Both the position numbers and the translations under genes were made by a program. From positions 1-64,000 of the forward strand of contig NZ_CDDK01000010.1 of assembly GCF_000820225.1 (NCBI RefSeq): 64,000 nucleotides of DNA. The letters are read 5' to 3'. This document shows positions 1-8,885 of the stretch, piece by piece (the stretch's first letter is position 1; each line of letters starts with the position of its first letter). A model generated the notes under the pieces. That model was not told the DNA's origin and searched no databases. It was given only the letters and a program-made list of their open reading frames with translations. The stretch is from Aeromonas veronii bv. veronii. GTDB taxonomy: Bacteria; Pseudomonadota; Gammaproteobacteria; Enterobacterales; Aeromonadaceae.

Positions 1-113
1 CGGCGAAAACCCTGCGCCGCCCCGGCGCTGGTGAGCAGCATATTGTTGGGCCCTGGCGTGCCGCAGGTAACCAGAGCAAACCCCGCCAGGGGCAGTAACC
101 AGTTCAGATCCAT
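1..113 (-). CDS. LysE-family amino acid exporter, N-terminal fragment cut by window edge
   Basis: Only the first 37 codons lie in the window; the gene runs off the left edge. The visible N-terminus begins MDLNWLLPLAGFALVTCGTP and continues with a GPNNMLL stretch, the first transmembrane segment and PGPNN signature typical of LysE/RhtB exporters. It closely resembles the start of the neighbouring exporter at 239-835, so the two are probably paralogues from a local duplication. The family exports amino acids or related small molecules through the inner membrane; the substrate cannot be told from this fragment. Confidence 0.8.
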   Translation of the reverse strand, partial: MDLNWLLPLAGFALVTCGTPGPNNMLLTSAGAAQGFR

Positions 114-238
114 CTCAACCTCTTGTCGATGCAACGCCCCCGTTATGGGGAAAGCCTTCTAATATGCAGAGCCAACCCCGTGGCGACAAGTCAGAAATGC
201 CTCTTTCTAGGCCACCTCCCCCATCAGCACAACACGGC

Positions 239-835
239 TCAATACCAGAGCATCACCACGCAGAGCGCCGTCAGCAGACCGAGGGATCCGTTGAGTCGGC
301 GCCAGCCCCGATCCGAGCTGATCCAGTTGCTCAGCTGATGGCCGAACAGTACCCAGACAAAGCAGACCGGCAGGGCCACCAGCACAAACATGACCATCAC
401 CGCCAGCTGACTCGACCAGTAACTGGCGCCGGGCAGGCTGAACAGACTGATGGCGGAGATCCCCATCATCCACGCCTTGGGATTGAGGAACTGAAAGCCC
501 AGCCCCTCCAGCATGGTTAGCGGACGGGCGCGCCGGGCCGGATCCCCCGGCGCACCAGCCACCGCGATACGCCACGCCAGCCACAGCAGATAGAGGCTGC
601 CGAAGATCTGCAAACCGAGGCGTAATAAAGGCCAGCGCTCGAACAGGGGATAGAGCCCCAGCGCCAGCACCAGTTGCAACACCGGCTGCCCCAGCCCCAC
701 CCCAAGCAGATGTGGCAGGGTGCGACGCACCCCGAAGTTAGCGCCGGAGGCCGTCAACATCAGGTTGTTGGGCCCCGGCGTACCGCAGGTGAGTACGGCA
801 AAACCGAACAGGGTGACATACCACTCCATCGTCAT
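239..835 (-). CDS. LysE/RhtB-family amino acid exporter
   Basis: This 198-residue inner-membrane protein has the LysE-family signature CGTPGPNN near residue 20 and about six hydrophobic segments, which is the usual family size and topology. The start at 835 is preceded by AAGGAG with seven-base spacing, so longer upstream starts are unlikely. It is divergent from a MocR-type regulator gene, and a perfect 22-nt palindrome lies just upstream of its start. The arrangement suggests that the regulator controls this exporter, perhaps in response to an amino acid or PLP-related ligand. The substrate is unknown; lysine, threonine, homoserine or leucine export are all possible in this family. Confidence 0.88.
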   Translation of the reverse strand: MTMEWYVTLFGFAVLTCGTPGPNNLMLTASGANFGVRRTLPHLLGVGLGQPVLQLVLALGLYPLFERWPLLRLGLQIFGSLYLLWLAWRIAVAGAPGDPARRARPLTMLEGLGFQFLNPKAWMMGISAISLFSLPGASYWSSQLAVMVMFVLVALPVCFVWVLFGHQLSNWISSDRGWRRLNGSLGLLTALCVVMLWY

Positions 836-854
836 ATTGTGACTCCTTGCTTGC

Positions 855-876
855 CACATTGTATCGATACAATGTG
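855..876. promoter_or_regulatory. Perfect 22-nt palindrome, candidate MocR operator
   Basis: The arms CACATTGTATC and GATACAATGTG are exact reverse complements with no loop. The site lies 20 bp upstream of the LysE exporter start and about 75 bp upstream of the divergent regulator start. That position fits an operator overlapping the exporter promoter. The symmetry is seen directly; binding by the neighbouring regulator is inferred. Confidence 0.55.
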
Positions 877-951
877 TGCTATTTGGTTGTTATCAGGTTG
901 AAATTCACGCTATATTGACAGCAAATTTTGATCAATGGATTTATTGTCACC

Positions 952-2328
952 ATGACAATCTGGGCACCCGACCTTGCGGCCTTCGATGGCCCCCTCTACC
1001 TCAAGCTGGTCAAAGCGATCGAACAGGGGATCGCGAATGGCGAGCTGCCACCGCAGACCCGATTGCCTACCCACAGATCCCTAGCGGATCGTCTGGGTGT
1101 CACCGTCGGCACAGTCACCCGCGCTTACAGCGAGGCGGAGCGGCGCGGCCTGCTGGCCGCCCGGGTGGGCCACGGCACCTGGGTCAAGGGAGCGAACACG
1201 GATCCCGCCAATGAGTGGGTGATCCGCCAGGAGGAGGGGCACCGCATCGAGCTGTGGCAGAACCTGCCGGTGCAGCTGGATCGGGCGGCCATCATTCGCC
1301 CCATGCTGGGGGAAGTGGCGGACGGGGATCTCAACGCCCTGCTCGGCTACGACAAGGAGGCGGGACGGCCGGATCAGCGCCAGCAGTTCGTCAACTGGTT
1401 GGCGGAGCAAGGGGTGGCCTGCAGTGAGGATCGCCTGCTGTTCAGCCACGGCGCCCAGCACGGCATCATGCTGGCGCTGCTGGCGACCGGCTGCGTGGGG
1501 GAGACCATCCTGTGCGAGGGGCTGAGCTACCCCGGTATGCTGGGTAACGCTCGCCAGCTGAAGAATCAGGTGGTGGGGCTCGCGATGGACGAGGAGGGGC
1601 TGCTGCCCGAGGCGCTGGACGCCGCCTGCCGCACCCGCCGGGCCAAGCTGCTCTACCTCACGCCAACCCTGCAAAACCCCACCACCGCCATCATGAGTCT
1701 GGCGCGGCGGGAGGCCATCGTCGCCATCGCCCGTCGCCACGATCTGCTGATCATCGAGGATGACGTCAACGGCCTGCTGCCCCAGCAACCGGTGATCCCT
1801 CTGGTCAATCTGGCGCCGGAGCGGGTCATCTATCTGGGTAGTCTGGCCAAGATCGCCTGCGGCGGTCTGCGGGTGGGCTTCGTGCTGACGCCCCCCGCCC
1901 TGCGCAGCGCCTTCGCCCAGACCATGCGGCTGTCGAGCTGGATGGTGAGCCCTCTGCTGATCGAGCTCGCCTGCAAAATGGTCAGTCAGCGCCAGATCAT
2001 GCCGCTGGTCGAGCAGCAGCGGGAGATCCTCAAACGCCGCGGCGAACTGCTGCGCCACCTGCTGCCTGCCGCCCGCTGGCAGCCGGGCAGCATGCACGCC
2101 TGGCTGCCGCTGCCGGAGCCCTGGCGCAGCCAGCAGTTTGCCGCTGCCGCCGATGCCCTTGACGTTGGCGTGGCGAGCGGGGAACACTTCGCCGCCGGTC
2201 AGTTTGCCGCTCCGCAGGGGGTGCGCCTGAGCCTGAGCCAACCCGCCACCGACGCCCGGGTCGGCGAGGGGCTGGCCCGTCTGGCCCAACTGCTGCAGGG
2301 GACGCCCCCCAGCAATCCCCTGCTATAG
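952..2328 (+). CDS. MocR-subfamily GntR/aminotransferase transcriptional regulator
   Basis: This 458-residue protein fuses a GntR winged helix (about residues 10-75, with LPTHRSLADRLGVTVGTVTR) to a fold-type I aminotransferase domain (about 105-450). The PLP-binding lysine is in GSLAKIACGGLRVGF, near residue 300, and IIEDDVNG is the usual acidic PLP-contact motif. MocR proteins use PLP or an aldimine as effector and normally do not act as transaminases. I chose the ATG at 952 because MTIW.PDL followed by GPLYL is the usual N-terminus of these proteins; an ATG at 928 would add eight residues. Neither start has a strong ribosome binding site. The divergent exporter gene is the likely target. 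Confidence 0.85.
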   Translation: MTIWAPDLAAFDGPLYLKLVKAIEQGIANGELPPQTRLPTHRSLADRLGVTVGTVTRAYSEAERRGLLAARVGHGTWVKGANTDPANEWVIRQEEGHRIELWQNLPVQLDRAAIIRPMLGEVADGDLNALLGYDKEAGRPDQRQQFVNWLAEQGVACSEDRLLFSHGAQHGIMLALLATGCVGETILCEGLSYPGMLGNARQLKNQVVGLAMDEEGLLPEALDAACRTRRAKLLYLTPTLQNPTTAIMSLARREAIVAIARRHDLLIIEDDVNGLLPQQPVIPLVNLAPERVIYLGSLAKIACGGLRVGFVLTPPALRSAFAQTMRLSSWMVSPLLIELACKMVSQRQIMPLVEQQREILKRRGELLRHLLPAARWQPGSMHAWLPLPEPWRSQQFAAAADALDVGVASGEHFAAGQFAAPQGVRLSLSQPATDARVGEGLARLAQLLQGTPPSNPLL

Positions 2329-2381
2329 TCAGGCCAGCCGACCTGACCTTCACGCTTCATCGTCATTGCCAAGGAGATGCT

Positions 2382-2849
2382 GTGCCCCCCATCAGAGCCG
2401 CCCTGCTGCTTGCCACCCTGTTGCTGGGTGGCTGCGCCTCGTCAACGACCCACCAGCAGCTGGGGGCCGCGCTCAATGAATTGGAAGGGGAGTTGCAACG
2501 ACTGGAAGAGGAGCTGGCGGCGATGAACGGCCTGCACTATCAAAAGGCGATCGATGCGCCGCTCAGTTTGCGCCGCGCACTCGGGGCGCCGCAGCCCACG
2601 CCAGAGGGACTGGTGCCGGTGGCCAGCAAGCTGGAAGATGGGCCACTCCTGCGCTATCAATACCGACTGCCAGCGGGGATGGCGAGCCTGCCCCAGGACA
2701 ACCTCTGCCAGCGCTACGAGTTCGAGCTGCGCCATCTGGGCCGCCTCGGCAAACTGAAATTAAGCTGGCTGGGGGAACAGGGCAAGGGGTCGCGGCTGAT
2801 CCGCCAGAGCGACTGCCCCTTCGGGACGCAGATCCGCCCTCGGCAATAA
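2382..2849 (+). CDS. Putative outer-membrane or periplasmic lipoprotein, unknown function
   Basis: The 155-residue product begins with a lipoprotein signal peptide ending in the lipobox LLGGC, with the lipidated cysteine near residue 18. A predicted coiled coil follows (LNELEGELQRLEEELAAMNG). The rest is a basic, globular region with two cysteines near the C-terminus that could form a disulfide. The start is GTG, supported by AAGGAG five bases upstream; no in-frame ATG fits. I do not recognise the family. The gene follows the MocR-type regulator by about 50 bp and could be cotranscribed. Confidence 0.75.
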   Translation: MPPIRAALLLATLLLGGCASSTTHQQLGAALNELEGELQRLEEELAAMNGLHYQKAIDAPLSLRRALGAPQPTPEGLVPVASKLEDGPLLRYQYRLPAGMASLPQDNLCQRYEFELRHLGRLGKLKLSWLGEQGKGSRLIRQSDCPFGTQIRPRQ

Positions 2850-3017
2850 CAGGTTGCCGCCCTGATAGGTGGCATAACCGATTGAAATAACAGCCCATAG
2901 TGCGCCCTCCAGCACACTGCTGGCTACTGTCAGCTTTTCACTCAGCGAGTGCTGTGCCTATGTTCCTCTTGGGTCTACCATAATCAACCTAATGGTTTGC
3001 TCACAGGAAGTACCTGC

Positions 3018-4679
3018 ATGACGATACTGCTGCTCGAAGAGGATCCCCTGCTCCGTAGCGCCATCACCCGGGAACTGACCGAACAGGGGGTGCCCGCCGA
3101 CCGGATCCACTACCACAGCCATCCAAACCACGAGCGCAGTGGCCTGCTGGCCCTGCTGCAACAGCACGCCTTCGACGCCATCATCTGTCAGCAAGACAAG
3201 CAGCAGGATCTTGACGGAGCACGGCTGCTGCACGAAGCGCACTATCTCGGCCTGCTGCAACCCGGTTGCGTATTGCTGCTGCTCGATGCCGATCAGAGCG
3301 AGCAGGAGTTTCTCCCCTCGGATCTCTACTTCTCCCTCTATCTGCCCCTCCCCTTCATGACCCAGCAGCTCACCGCGGTGCTCGGCCAGCTGGTGAAGTT
3401 AAGCAACCTGACCCGCACGCTGGCCGCCCCCATTCTGCTGCGGGAGTGGCAACTGGCTACCGCCCTCTGTGAGGACCTGCTGTTTCAACGGGAGAATCGC
3501 TCGCTGACCCCCTGGCTGGATCGGCTCAAGGGCTACCTGCTGCTGCAATCAGCCGAGCGGATCACTGCCGCCCAGCACTATGCCCTCTGTGCCAACGAAT
3601 ATCAGGCGAGCTGGCCAAGGGCCGGGCTCTTCTACGCCATGCTGGGGCTCGGCAAATTGCAGAGCGCCCAGACCGACTTGCAGCGCCATCAGGCCAGCGT
3701 CTCGATGGCCACCCGGCTGGAGCTGCAACTCGCCAGCCAGCTGCATCAGCATCACTGGTTGGCGGCCTGGGAGACCATGGGAGAGCTGCTGCGGATCCGC
3801 CCCCATCAGCCGCGCTGGCATCAGCTGGCGATGTTGCTCGGGCTGGTGCTACAAGATGAGGAGAAGGTGCTGGAGCAGGCCAATAGCCTGACCCTGCGCC
3901 ACTTCGGCGAGCAGCGCGTCCGGCTCGCCATCGACAGCTTCATGCTCAATGCCAGTCTGGCGGTGCTGTGGCACGCCCCTTCCAGCAACCGGATCCGCTC
4001 CCTGCAACAGGAGTGGGAGCACCTCAAGCGCACCGTCCACCTGCAACCCCACGAATATGAGCTGCTGCAGGCGTTGATGCTGGGGCTGGATTACCGATTT
4101 GACGAGGCGCTGATCCTGATTGCCCACCACCAGCCGGATGAGGGGAGCGACAACCACCTCACCCTGCTGCTCGGCTTTGCGGTCAGCCAGTTCTGTGGTT
4201 TGCCCCACCACGCCCAGCGCTACCTGACCCAACTGACCCAATACCGCGTCAGGGTGGCGCCCCACCCGCTCACTCGCCAGCTGTTCCACCATCTGGTGAC
4301 CGAGCTGGGCCAGCGCCTGACGGCGAGAGAGCAGCGGCTGAGCGAACTGCGCCAGCTGCGCCACAAGGCGATGCAGGCCAGCCAATATCAGACAGCCCTG
4401 CAAGCGGGCTTGCAACTGCTGGAGGAGTTCCCCGCCCTGCCGGGCGATGCCTGGCAACTGCTGGAGCTGCTGCAACACTGCTGGCCAGCGGGTATGGCCG
4501 CCCCCAGGGTGGCGCTGCTGGTCGATACTCTGGAGCGGCGCCTCAAGCACAGCCCCGCGTTTCTCGATCAACATGCCCAGCAGTACCAGCGCACCCTGCA
4601 GGAGATCCGCACCCATCTTCAGCCGCACCTCTCCGGCAGCGGCCCCTCCTGCCTTGTCGCAGGGCAGCCCGAGCCGTGA
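3018..4679 (+). CDS. TPR-type protein with degenerate receiver domain
   Basis: The 553-residue protein starts with a receiver-like domain (about residues 1-120) followed by a long alpha-helical, TPR-like region. The acidic pair is present (LLLEEDPLLRS), but the phosphoacceptor aspartate position is Gln59 (ICQQDKQQDLDG), the conserved Thr/Ser position looks like Asp90, and the conserved lysine is Leu111 (YLPLPF). Phosphorylation in the usual way is therefore unlikely, and the domain probably serves as a constitutive interaction module. The start at 3018 has AGGAAG seven bases upstream. Similar receiver plus TPR proteins occur in Vibrio and relatives; no function is established that I can name. 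A strong hairpin terminator follows. Confidence 0.75.
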   Translation: MTILLLEEDPLLRSAITRELTEQGVPADRIHYHSHPNHERSGLLALLQQHAFDAIICQQDKQQDLDGARLLHEAHYLGLLQPGCVLLLLDADQSEQEFLPSDLYFSLYLPLPFMTQQLTAVLGQLVKLSNLTRTLAAPILLREWQLATALCEDLLFQRENRSLTPWLDRLKGYLLLQSAERITAAQHYALCANEYQASWPRAGLFYAMLGLGKLQSAQTDLQRHQASVSMATRLELQLASQLHQHHWLAAWETMGELLRIRPHQPRWHQLAMLLGLVLQDEEKVLEQANSLTLRHFGEQRVRLAIDSFMLNASLAVLWHAPSSNRIRSLQQEWEHLKRTVHLQPHEYELLQALMLGLDYRFDEALILIAHHQPDEGSDNHLTLLLGFAVSQFCGLPHHAQRYLTQLTQYRVRVAPHPLTRQLFHHLVTELGQRLTAREQRLSELRQLRHKAMQASQYQTALQAGLQLLEEFPALPGDAWQLLELLQHCWPAGMAAPRVALLVDTLERRLKHSPAFLDQHAQQYQRTLQEIRTHLQPHLSGSGPSCLVAGQPEP

Positions 4680-4722
4680 TGATGCTGGCGGCGTGCAAAC
4701 CGGCATTGTCGGCAAAGCCAAT

Positions 4723-4758
4723 ATAGAGAGAGGGGAGCCTTGGCTCCCCTCTCTCTAT
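4723..4758. terminator. Bidirectional intrinsic terminator
   Basis: A perfect 17-bp inverted repeat (arm AGAGAGAGGGGAGCC and its complement) with a two-base centre is followed by TTTGTTC. It lies between the convergent receiver/TPR gene and the CBS-domain gene and can serve both. Confidence 0.8.
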
Positions 4759-4794
4759 TTGTTCTCTGTCAGCTGATGGTGCTTAGTGCCAGAC

Positions 4795-5208
4795 TCAAAC
4801 CAGCGCGTCACTCTCCAGCGCCGCCTTGAGAAAATCTTTCCAGCTGATGATGCCGACCAGGGCGCCATTCTCCAGCACCGGCAGGCAGGAGACCCCCTTC
4901 TCCAGCATCAGCTTGACGCCGTCGCGCACGGTGAGATGGGGAGCGATGGTGACGAGCTGACGACTCATGATCTGGTGGGCCCGCTTGTTGAGGGTTTCGG
5001 TATCACGGCTCATCTCGGCTTCGGAGTCGAGATAAGGGCTGATGGCACGGAACAGATCCCGATCCGAGATGACCCCCACCAGCTCCTCCTCTTCCAGCAC
5101 CAGCAGGTGGCGAAAGTGAGCCTGCTCGAAGATATCCTTGATGACACTGAGTCGATCATCCATTGAAACGGTGGCGACCCGGGTCGTCATAATATCCCTG
5201 ATATGCAT
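4795..5208 (-). CDS. Tandem CBS-domain protein
   Basis: The 137-residue protein consists of two CBS motifs, about residues 1-60 (IRDIMTTRVATVSMDDRLS ... LVGVISDRDLF) and 77-132 (IMSRQLVTIAPHLTVRDGV ... LVGIISWKDFL). Paired CBS motifs form a Bateman module that binds adenosyl ligands such as AMP, ATP or SAM and senses energy state or ionic strength. No catalytic or channel domain is attached, so it probably acts in trans. The start has GGGAGG a few bases upstream. The ligand and partner are unknown. Confidence 0.85.
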   Translation of the reverse strand: MHIRDIMTTRVATVSMDDRLSVIKDIFEQAHFRHLLVLEEEELVGVISDRDLFRAISPYLDSEAEMSRDTETLNKRAHQIMSRQLVTIAPHLTVRDGVKLMLEKGVSCLPVLENGALVGIISWKDFLKAALESDALV

Positions 5209-5362
5209 GCTAACCTCCCGTAACCAAACTGGTTTCTCTGTTATGGCATGTTTTTGCAGCGCCAGCCAGTGGCCAGCCCTTCGCTACAGTGCAAATCAGC
5301 GTCATTTCACGTAAGATCCGCGCCAGTTTTTCTCCTCCATTTTGAGCAAGCAGATCCCACCC

Positions 5363-7273
5363 ATGATAGTTGCCAGTCAAATCGAACTGATCCGCGGCGG
5401 CCGCAAGCTGCTGGACAACGCCTCCGCCACCATTCACCCCGGCCACAAAGTGGGTCTGGTGGGCAAAAACGGCTGTGGCAAGTCCACCTTTTTTGCACTG
5501 GTACGGGGCGAGCTGGCCATCGACAGCGGCACCTTCAGCCTGCCCGCTGGCTGGCAGATCGCCGGCGTCGCGCAGGAGACCCCGGCGCTCGACTGCTCCG
5601 CGCTCGAGTACGTGATCGACGGCGACAAGGAGTTCCGCTCGCTGGAAGCCCAGCTGGTACAGGCCGAGCAGGATGACAATGGCTTGTTGGTGGCCGAGCT
5701 GCACGGTCGCCTCGATACCATAGGCGCCTACAGCATTCGCGCCCGCGCCGCCGAACTGTTGCACGGCCTCGGTTTCAGCGACGATCAGCTCAGCTCGCCG
5801 GTGCGCAGCTTCTCCGGTGGCTGGCGCATGCGCTTAAACCTCGCCCAGGCGCTGCTCTGCCGCTCCGATCTGCTGCTGCTCGATGAACCGACCAACCACC
5901 TGGATCTCGATGCGGTGATCTGGCTGGAGAAGTGGCTCAAGGGCTATCAGGGCACGCTGGTGCTCATCTCTCACGACCGCGATTTCCTCGATTCGGTCAT
6001 CAGCCGCATCATCCATATCGAGAACGGCAAGCTCAACGAATACACCGGCGGCTACTCCGACTTCGAACTGCAGCGCGCCGAACAGCTGGCCCAGCAGCAG
6101 TCGATGTACGAGAAACAGCAGCGGGAGATGTCCCACATGCAGGCGTATGTGGATCGCTTCCGCTACAAGGCCTCCAAGGCCCGTCAGGCCCAGAGCCGCC
6201 TGAAAGCGATGGAGCGGATGGAGAAGATCCTGCCCGCCCACGCAGACTCCGAATTCAGCTTCGAGTTTCGCGAGCCGTCTGCCCTGCCGACCCCGCTGAT
6301 CGCCATGGAGAACCTCTCTGCCGGTTACGGTGACAAGGTGATCCTGGAGAAGATCAAACTCAATCTGGTACCGGGTTCGCGCATCGGTCTGCTCGGTCGC
6401 AACGGCGCCGGCAAGTCCACCTTTATCAAGATGCTGTCGGGCTCCAACCCGCCGCTCTCCGGCAAGCTCGAAGTGAGCGCCGGGGTGAGCATCGGCTACT
6501 TCGCCCAGCATCAGCTGGAGACCCTGCGTCTCGATGATTCCCCGCTCGATCATCTGGCCCGCCTCGCGCCGGACAAGACCGAGCAGGAGCTGCGCAACTA
6601 TCTGGGCAGCTTCGGCTTCCACGGTGACAAGGCGCTCGACAAGGTGGCCCCCTTCTCCGGCGGCGAAAAAGCGCGGCTGGTGCTGGCGCTGATCACCTGG
6701 CAAAAGCCGAACCTCCTGCTGCTCGATGAACCGACCAACCACCTGGATCTGGAGATGCGCCACGCCCTCACCATGGCGCTGCAAGGCTTCGAAGGGGCCA
6801 TGGTAGTGGTCTCCCACGACCGTCACCTGCTGCGCACCACCACAGATGACTTCTATCTGGTGCACGGTGGCCGGGTCGAGCCGTTCGACGGCGATCTGGA
6901 CGACTACCACAAGTGGCTCGGCGAGCAGGAGAAAGAGGCCAACGCCAAACCGGCCGATGGTCCCGTCGCTGCCAACTCGGCAGTGGCGCGCAAGGATCAG
7001 AAGCGGCGCGAGGCGGAGTTTCGGCAAGCGACCCGTCCCCTGCGCCAGAAGCTCGAAAAGCTCGAAGCGAGCATGGAGAAGCTGCAAGGCAAGCTTGGCG
7101 ACATCGAGAGCCAGCTGGCCGACCCCGCCATCTACGAAGAGAGCGCTAAAACCAAGCTCTCCGATCTGCTCAAATCCCAGGGCCCCCTCAAGGAGCAGCT
7201 GGAAGAGGTGGAGCTGGAGTGGATGAGCCTGTCCGAAGAGCTGGAAACCATGGAGCAGGCCTTCTTTGCGTGA
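5363..7273 (+). CDS. yheS: ABC-F family ATPase YheS
   Basis: This 636-residue cytoplasmic protein has two ABC domains with Walker A motifs GLVGKNGCGKST and GLLGRNGAGKST, signature motifs FSGGWRMRL and FSGGEKARL, and Walker B LLLLDEPTNHLDL in both halves. It has no membrane segments. A basic linker joins the domains and a coiled coil ends the protein. ABC-F proteins of this type bind the ribosomal E site and affect translation. The N-terminus (MIVASQIELIRGG) and length match E. coli YheS (about 637 residues), so I start at the ATG at 5363 although its ribosome binding site is weak. Its 3' end lies next to or overlaps the following gene, depending on that gene's start. Confidence 0.9.
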   Translation: MIVASQIELIRGGRKLLDNASATIHPGHKVGLVGKNGCGKSTFFALVRGELAIDSGTFSLPAGWQIAGVAQETPALDCSALEYVIDGDKEFRSLEAQLVQAEQDDNGLLVAELHGRLDTIGAYSIRARAAELLHGLGFSDDQLSSPVRSFSGGWRMRLNLAQALLCRSDLLLLDEPTNHLDLDAVIWLEKWLKGYQGTLVLISHDRDFLDSVISRIIHIENGKLNEYTGGYSDFELQRAEQLAQQQSMYEKQQREMSHMQAYVDRFRYKASKARQAQSRLKAMERMEKILPAHADSEFSFEFREPSALPTPLIAMENLSAGYGDKVILEKIKLNLVPGSRIGLLGRNGAGKSTFIKMLSGSNPPLSGKLEVSAGVSIGYFAQHQLETLRLDDSPLDHLARLAPDKTEQELRNYLGSFGFHGDKALDKVAPFSGGEKARLVLALITWQKPNLLLLDEPTNHLDLEMRHALTMALQGFEGAMVVVSHDRHLLRTTTDDFYLVHGGRVEPFDGDLDDYHKWLGEQEKEANAKPADGPVAANSAVARKDQKRREAEFRQATRPLRQKLEKLEASMEKLQGKLGDIESQLADPAIYEESAKTKLSDLLKSQGPLKEQLEEVELEWMSLSEELETMEQAFFA

Positions 7274-7283
7274 CGAACAACTG

Positions 7284-7727
7284 ATGGCCAGCGAGCGGGT
7301 CGCGGTCCACGAATTGCCGACGCCGATCGGCTTCTGGCACTGGAGCGGCAAGGTCTATGGTGAGCGCAGCCAGGATTGGCTCACCGTGCAGGAGCAGGGG
7401 GGCAACGTCAATCTCGCGCTGCTGCTGCACCGGCTCGATCAGCTCGGCATCGTGGTCGATCTGACCGACCTGCAACCGGCGCTGGTGCAGACCGAAGCGG
7501 TGCTGACCCCGTGGCGCGCCCTGCGCCAGAGCGCCAAAACGCGACTCGACGAGCAGCAGTATCAGTCGATGCTGGCCCACGAGCTGGAGCTGGAGCGGCT
7601 GCAACAGGGCGTCCTGTTGCAGATCCTGCGCAGCCTCTCCCTGTTTCGCGGCAACAGCCGCAATTTGTTGAACTATCTATCGTTACTGGGTGCCCAGCAG
7701 GGCCCCCTCAGAGATCTAATATGCTGA
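7284..7727 (+). CDS. TIGR02444 family protein, unknown function
   Basis: The product is a small, helix-rich, glutamine- and leucine-rich soluble protein of about 147 residues. The motif PIGFWHWSGKVYGERSQDW near the N-terminus is typical of the TIGR02444 (DUF2390) family, which has no assigned function and often sits beside yheS in related bacteria. An in-frame TTG at 7266, overlapping the end of yheS, is an alternative start that would add six residues. The stop overlaps the start of rlmJ (ATGCTGA), so yheS, this gene and rlmJ are probably one translationally coupled operon. Confidence 0.75.
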   Translation: MASERVAVHELPTPIGFWHWSGKVYGERSQDWLTVQEQGGNVNLALLLHRLDQLGIVVDLTDLQPALVQTEAVLTPWRALRQSAKTRLDEQQYQSMLAHELELERLQQGVLLQILRSLSLFRGNSRNLLNYLSLLGAQQGPLRDLIC

Positions 7728-8575
7728 GCTACCGCCACGCCTTTCACGCCGGCAATCATGCCGACGTGCTGAAACATGCCGTTCAGGCCCTGATCATCGA
7801 GTCCCTCAAGAAGAAGGAGAAACCCTTCATCGTGCTGGACACCCATGCCGGTGGCGGTCTCTACGACCTGCGCGGCGACTGGTCCCAGAAGAAGGCCGAG
7901 TATGCCGACGGCATCGGCCGCCTGTGGGACGAGCGGGCCCAGTGGTCTGCCATGGCCCCCTATCTCGGCGTCATCGAAGAGATGAACAGCGATGGCCAGC
8001 TGCACTACTACCCCGGCTCGCCGGAGCTCTCCCGTCGCCTCACCCGCGAGCAGGACAAGCTGGCGCTGATGGAGCTGCACAACAACGAGGTCGAAGACCT
8101 GCGCGCCAACATGGGTTACGACCCCCGCGTGGCCGTCCACCACCGTGACGGCTTCGAGGGGCTGATCGCCCTGCTGCCGCCGACCCCGCGCCGCGGGCTG
8201 GTGCTGATCGACCCGCCCTATGAGCTCAAGGAAGATTACTTCGCCGTGGTCGACACCCTGAAAAAGGCGCAGAAACGCTGGGCGACCGGCATTTACGCCC
8301 TCTGGTATCCGATCCTCGGGCAGGAGGCGGACAAATCCCGCGACATGCTGCGCGCCATCAAGCGGGAAAACTTCGGCAACGTGCTGGTTGCCGAACTGGA
8401 AGTGGCCGGTCAGACCGCCGACTGGGGCATGAACGGCTCAGGCATGCTGATCATCAGCCCGCCCTGGATGCTGGACGAGCAGATTGAAGCCTTCCTGAAA
8501 CCGCTGTGCGCCAAGCTGGCGCAGGGCACCGGTGCCCAGTACAAGGTGGAGTGGCTCAACAAGGCCGAAGGTTAA
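7721..8575 (+). CDS. rlmJ: 23S rRNA (adenine-2030-N6)-methyltransferase RlmJ
   Basis: The 284-residue product begins MLSYRHAFHAGNHADVLKH, the conserved RlmJ N-terminus, and carries the SAM-binding segment DTHAGGGLYDL (about residues 40-50) and the amino-methyltransferase catalytic motif DPPYE. RlmJ methylates N6 of A2030 in 23S rRNA before ribosome assembly. E. coli RlmJ has 280 residues. The ATG at 7721 overlaps the previous gene by seven bases; longer in-frame readings upstream merely run through that gene in another frame. A strong terminator follows at 8609. Confidence 0.93.
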   Translation: MLSYRHAFHAGNHADVLKHAVQALIIESLKKKEKPFIVLDTHAGGGLYDLRGDWSQKKAEYADGIGRLWDERAQWSAMAPYLGVIEEMNSDGQLHYYPGSPELSRRLTREQDKLALMELHNNEVEDLRANMGYDPRVAVHHRDGFEGLIALLPPTPRRGLVLIDPPYELKEDYFAVVDTLKKAQKRWATGIYALWYPILGQEADKSRDMLRAIKRENFGNVLVAELEVAGQTADWGMNGSGMLIISPPWMLDEQIEAFLKPLCAKLAQGTGAQYKVEWLNKAEG

Positions 8576-8608
8576 TCCCCCGCCCCACAGCGACCACAAA
8601 GTTGAAAC

Positions 8609-8635
8609 GCAAAAGCCCCGTCACGGGGCTTTTGC
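8609..8635 (+). terminator. Intrinsic terminator of the yheS-rlmJ unit
   Basis: A perfect 12-bp stem (GCAAAAGCCCCG and its complement) with a three-base loop lies 34 bp after the rlmJ stop. The 3' arm contains TTTT. The mirrored A-run would also let it act on the convergent gene at 8679. Confidence 0.8.
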
Positions 8636-8678
8636 TTTTGGTGCGGCCAGTGTGTGCGGCAGCCTGAGCCTGCGCCCT

Positions 8679-8885
8679 CTATGAGCGGGCGGGCAGATCC
8701 TGTTTCAGCGCAACCAGCAACAGGGCCAGCAGGCCAAAGGGCGGAAACAGACAGAGCAGGGAGCAGATAAGGGTGATCAGCGCCGGATGCTCGCTCTTGC
8801 GGCGCGCCAGTCGCCAAGCGATGACGCCGACGATGACCATCAGCAACGCAATGAACTGGCCAAGCAGGGTGGCATTGATATTCAT
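8679..8885 (-). CDS. Small two-helix inner membrane protein
   Basis: The 68-residue product has two hydrophobic segments, about residues 6-24 (LGQFIALLMVIVGVIAWRL) and 35-60, joined by a basic loop (ARRKSEH) that should face the cytoplasm. The start at 8885 has AAGGAT a few bases upstream. I do not recognise the family. It is divergent from the DUF2061 gene, and a Fur-box-like sequence lies between them. Confidence 0.6.
   Translation of the reverse strand: MNINATLLGQFIALLMVIVGVIAWRLARRKSEHPALITLICSLLCLFPPFGLLALLLVALKQDLPARS

Noticed and set aside
7376-7720. Long N-terminal extension of rlmJ
   Set aside because: It reads through the TIGR02444 gene in another frame and is Ala/Arg/Gly-rich; RlmJ homologues begin at the ATG at 7721.
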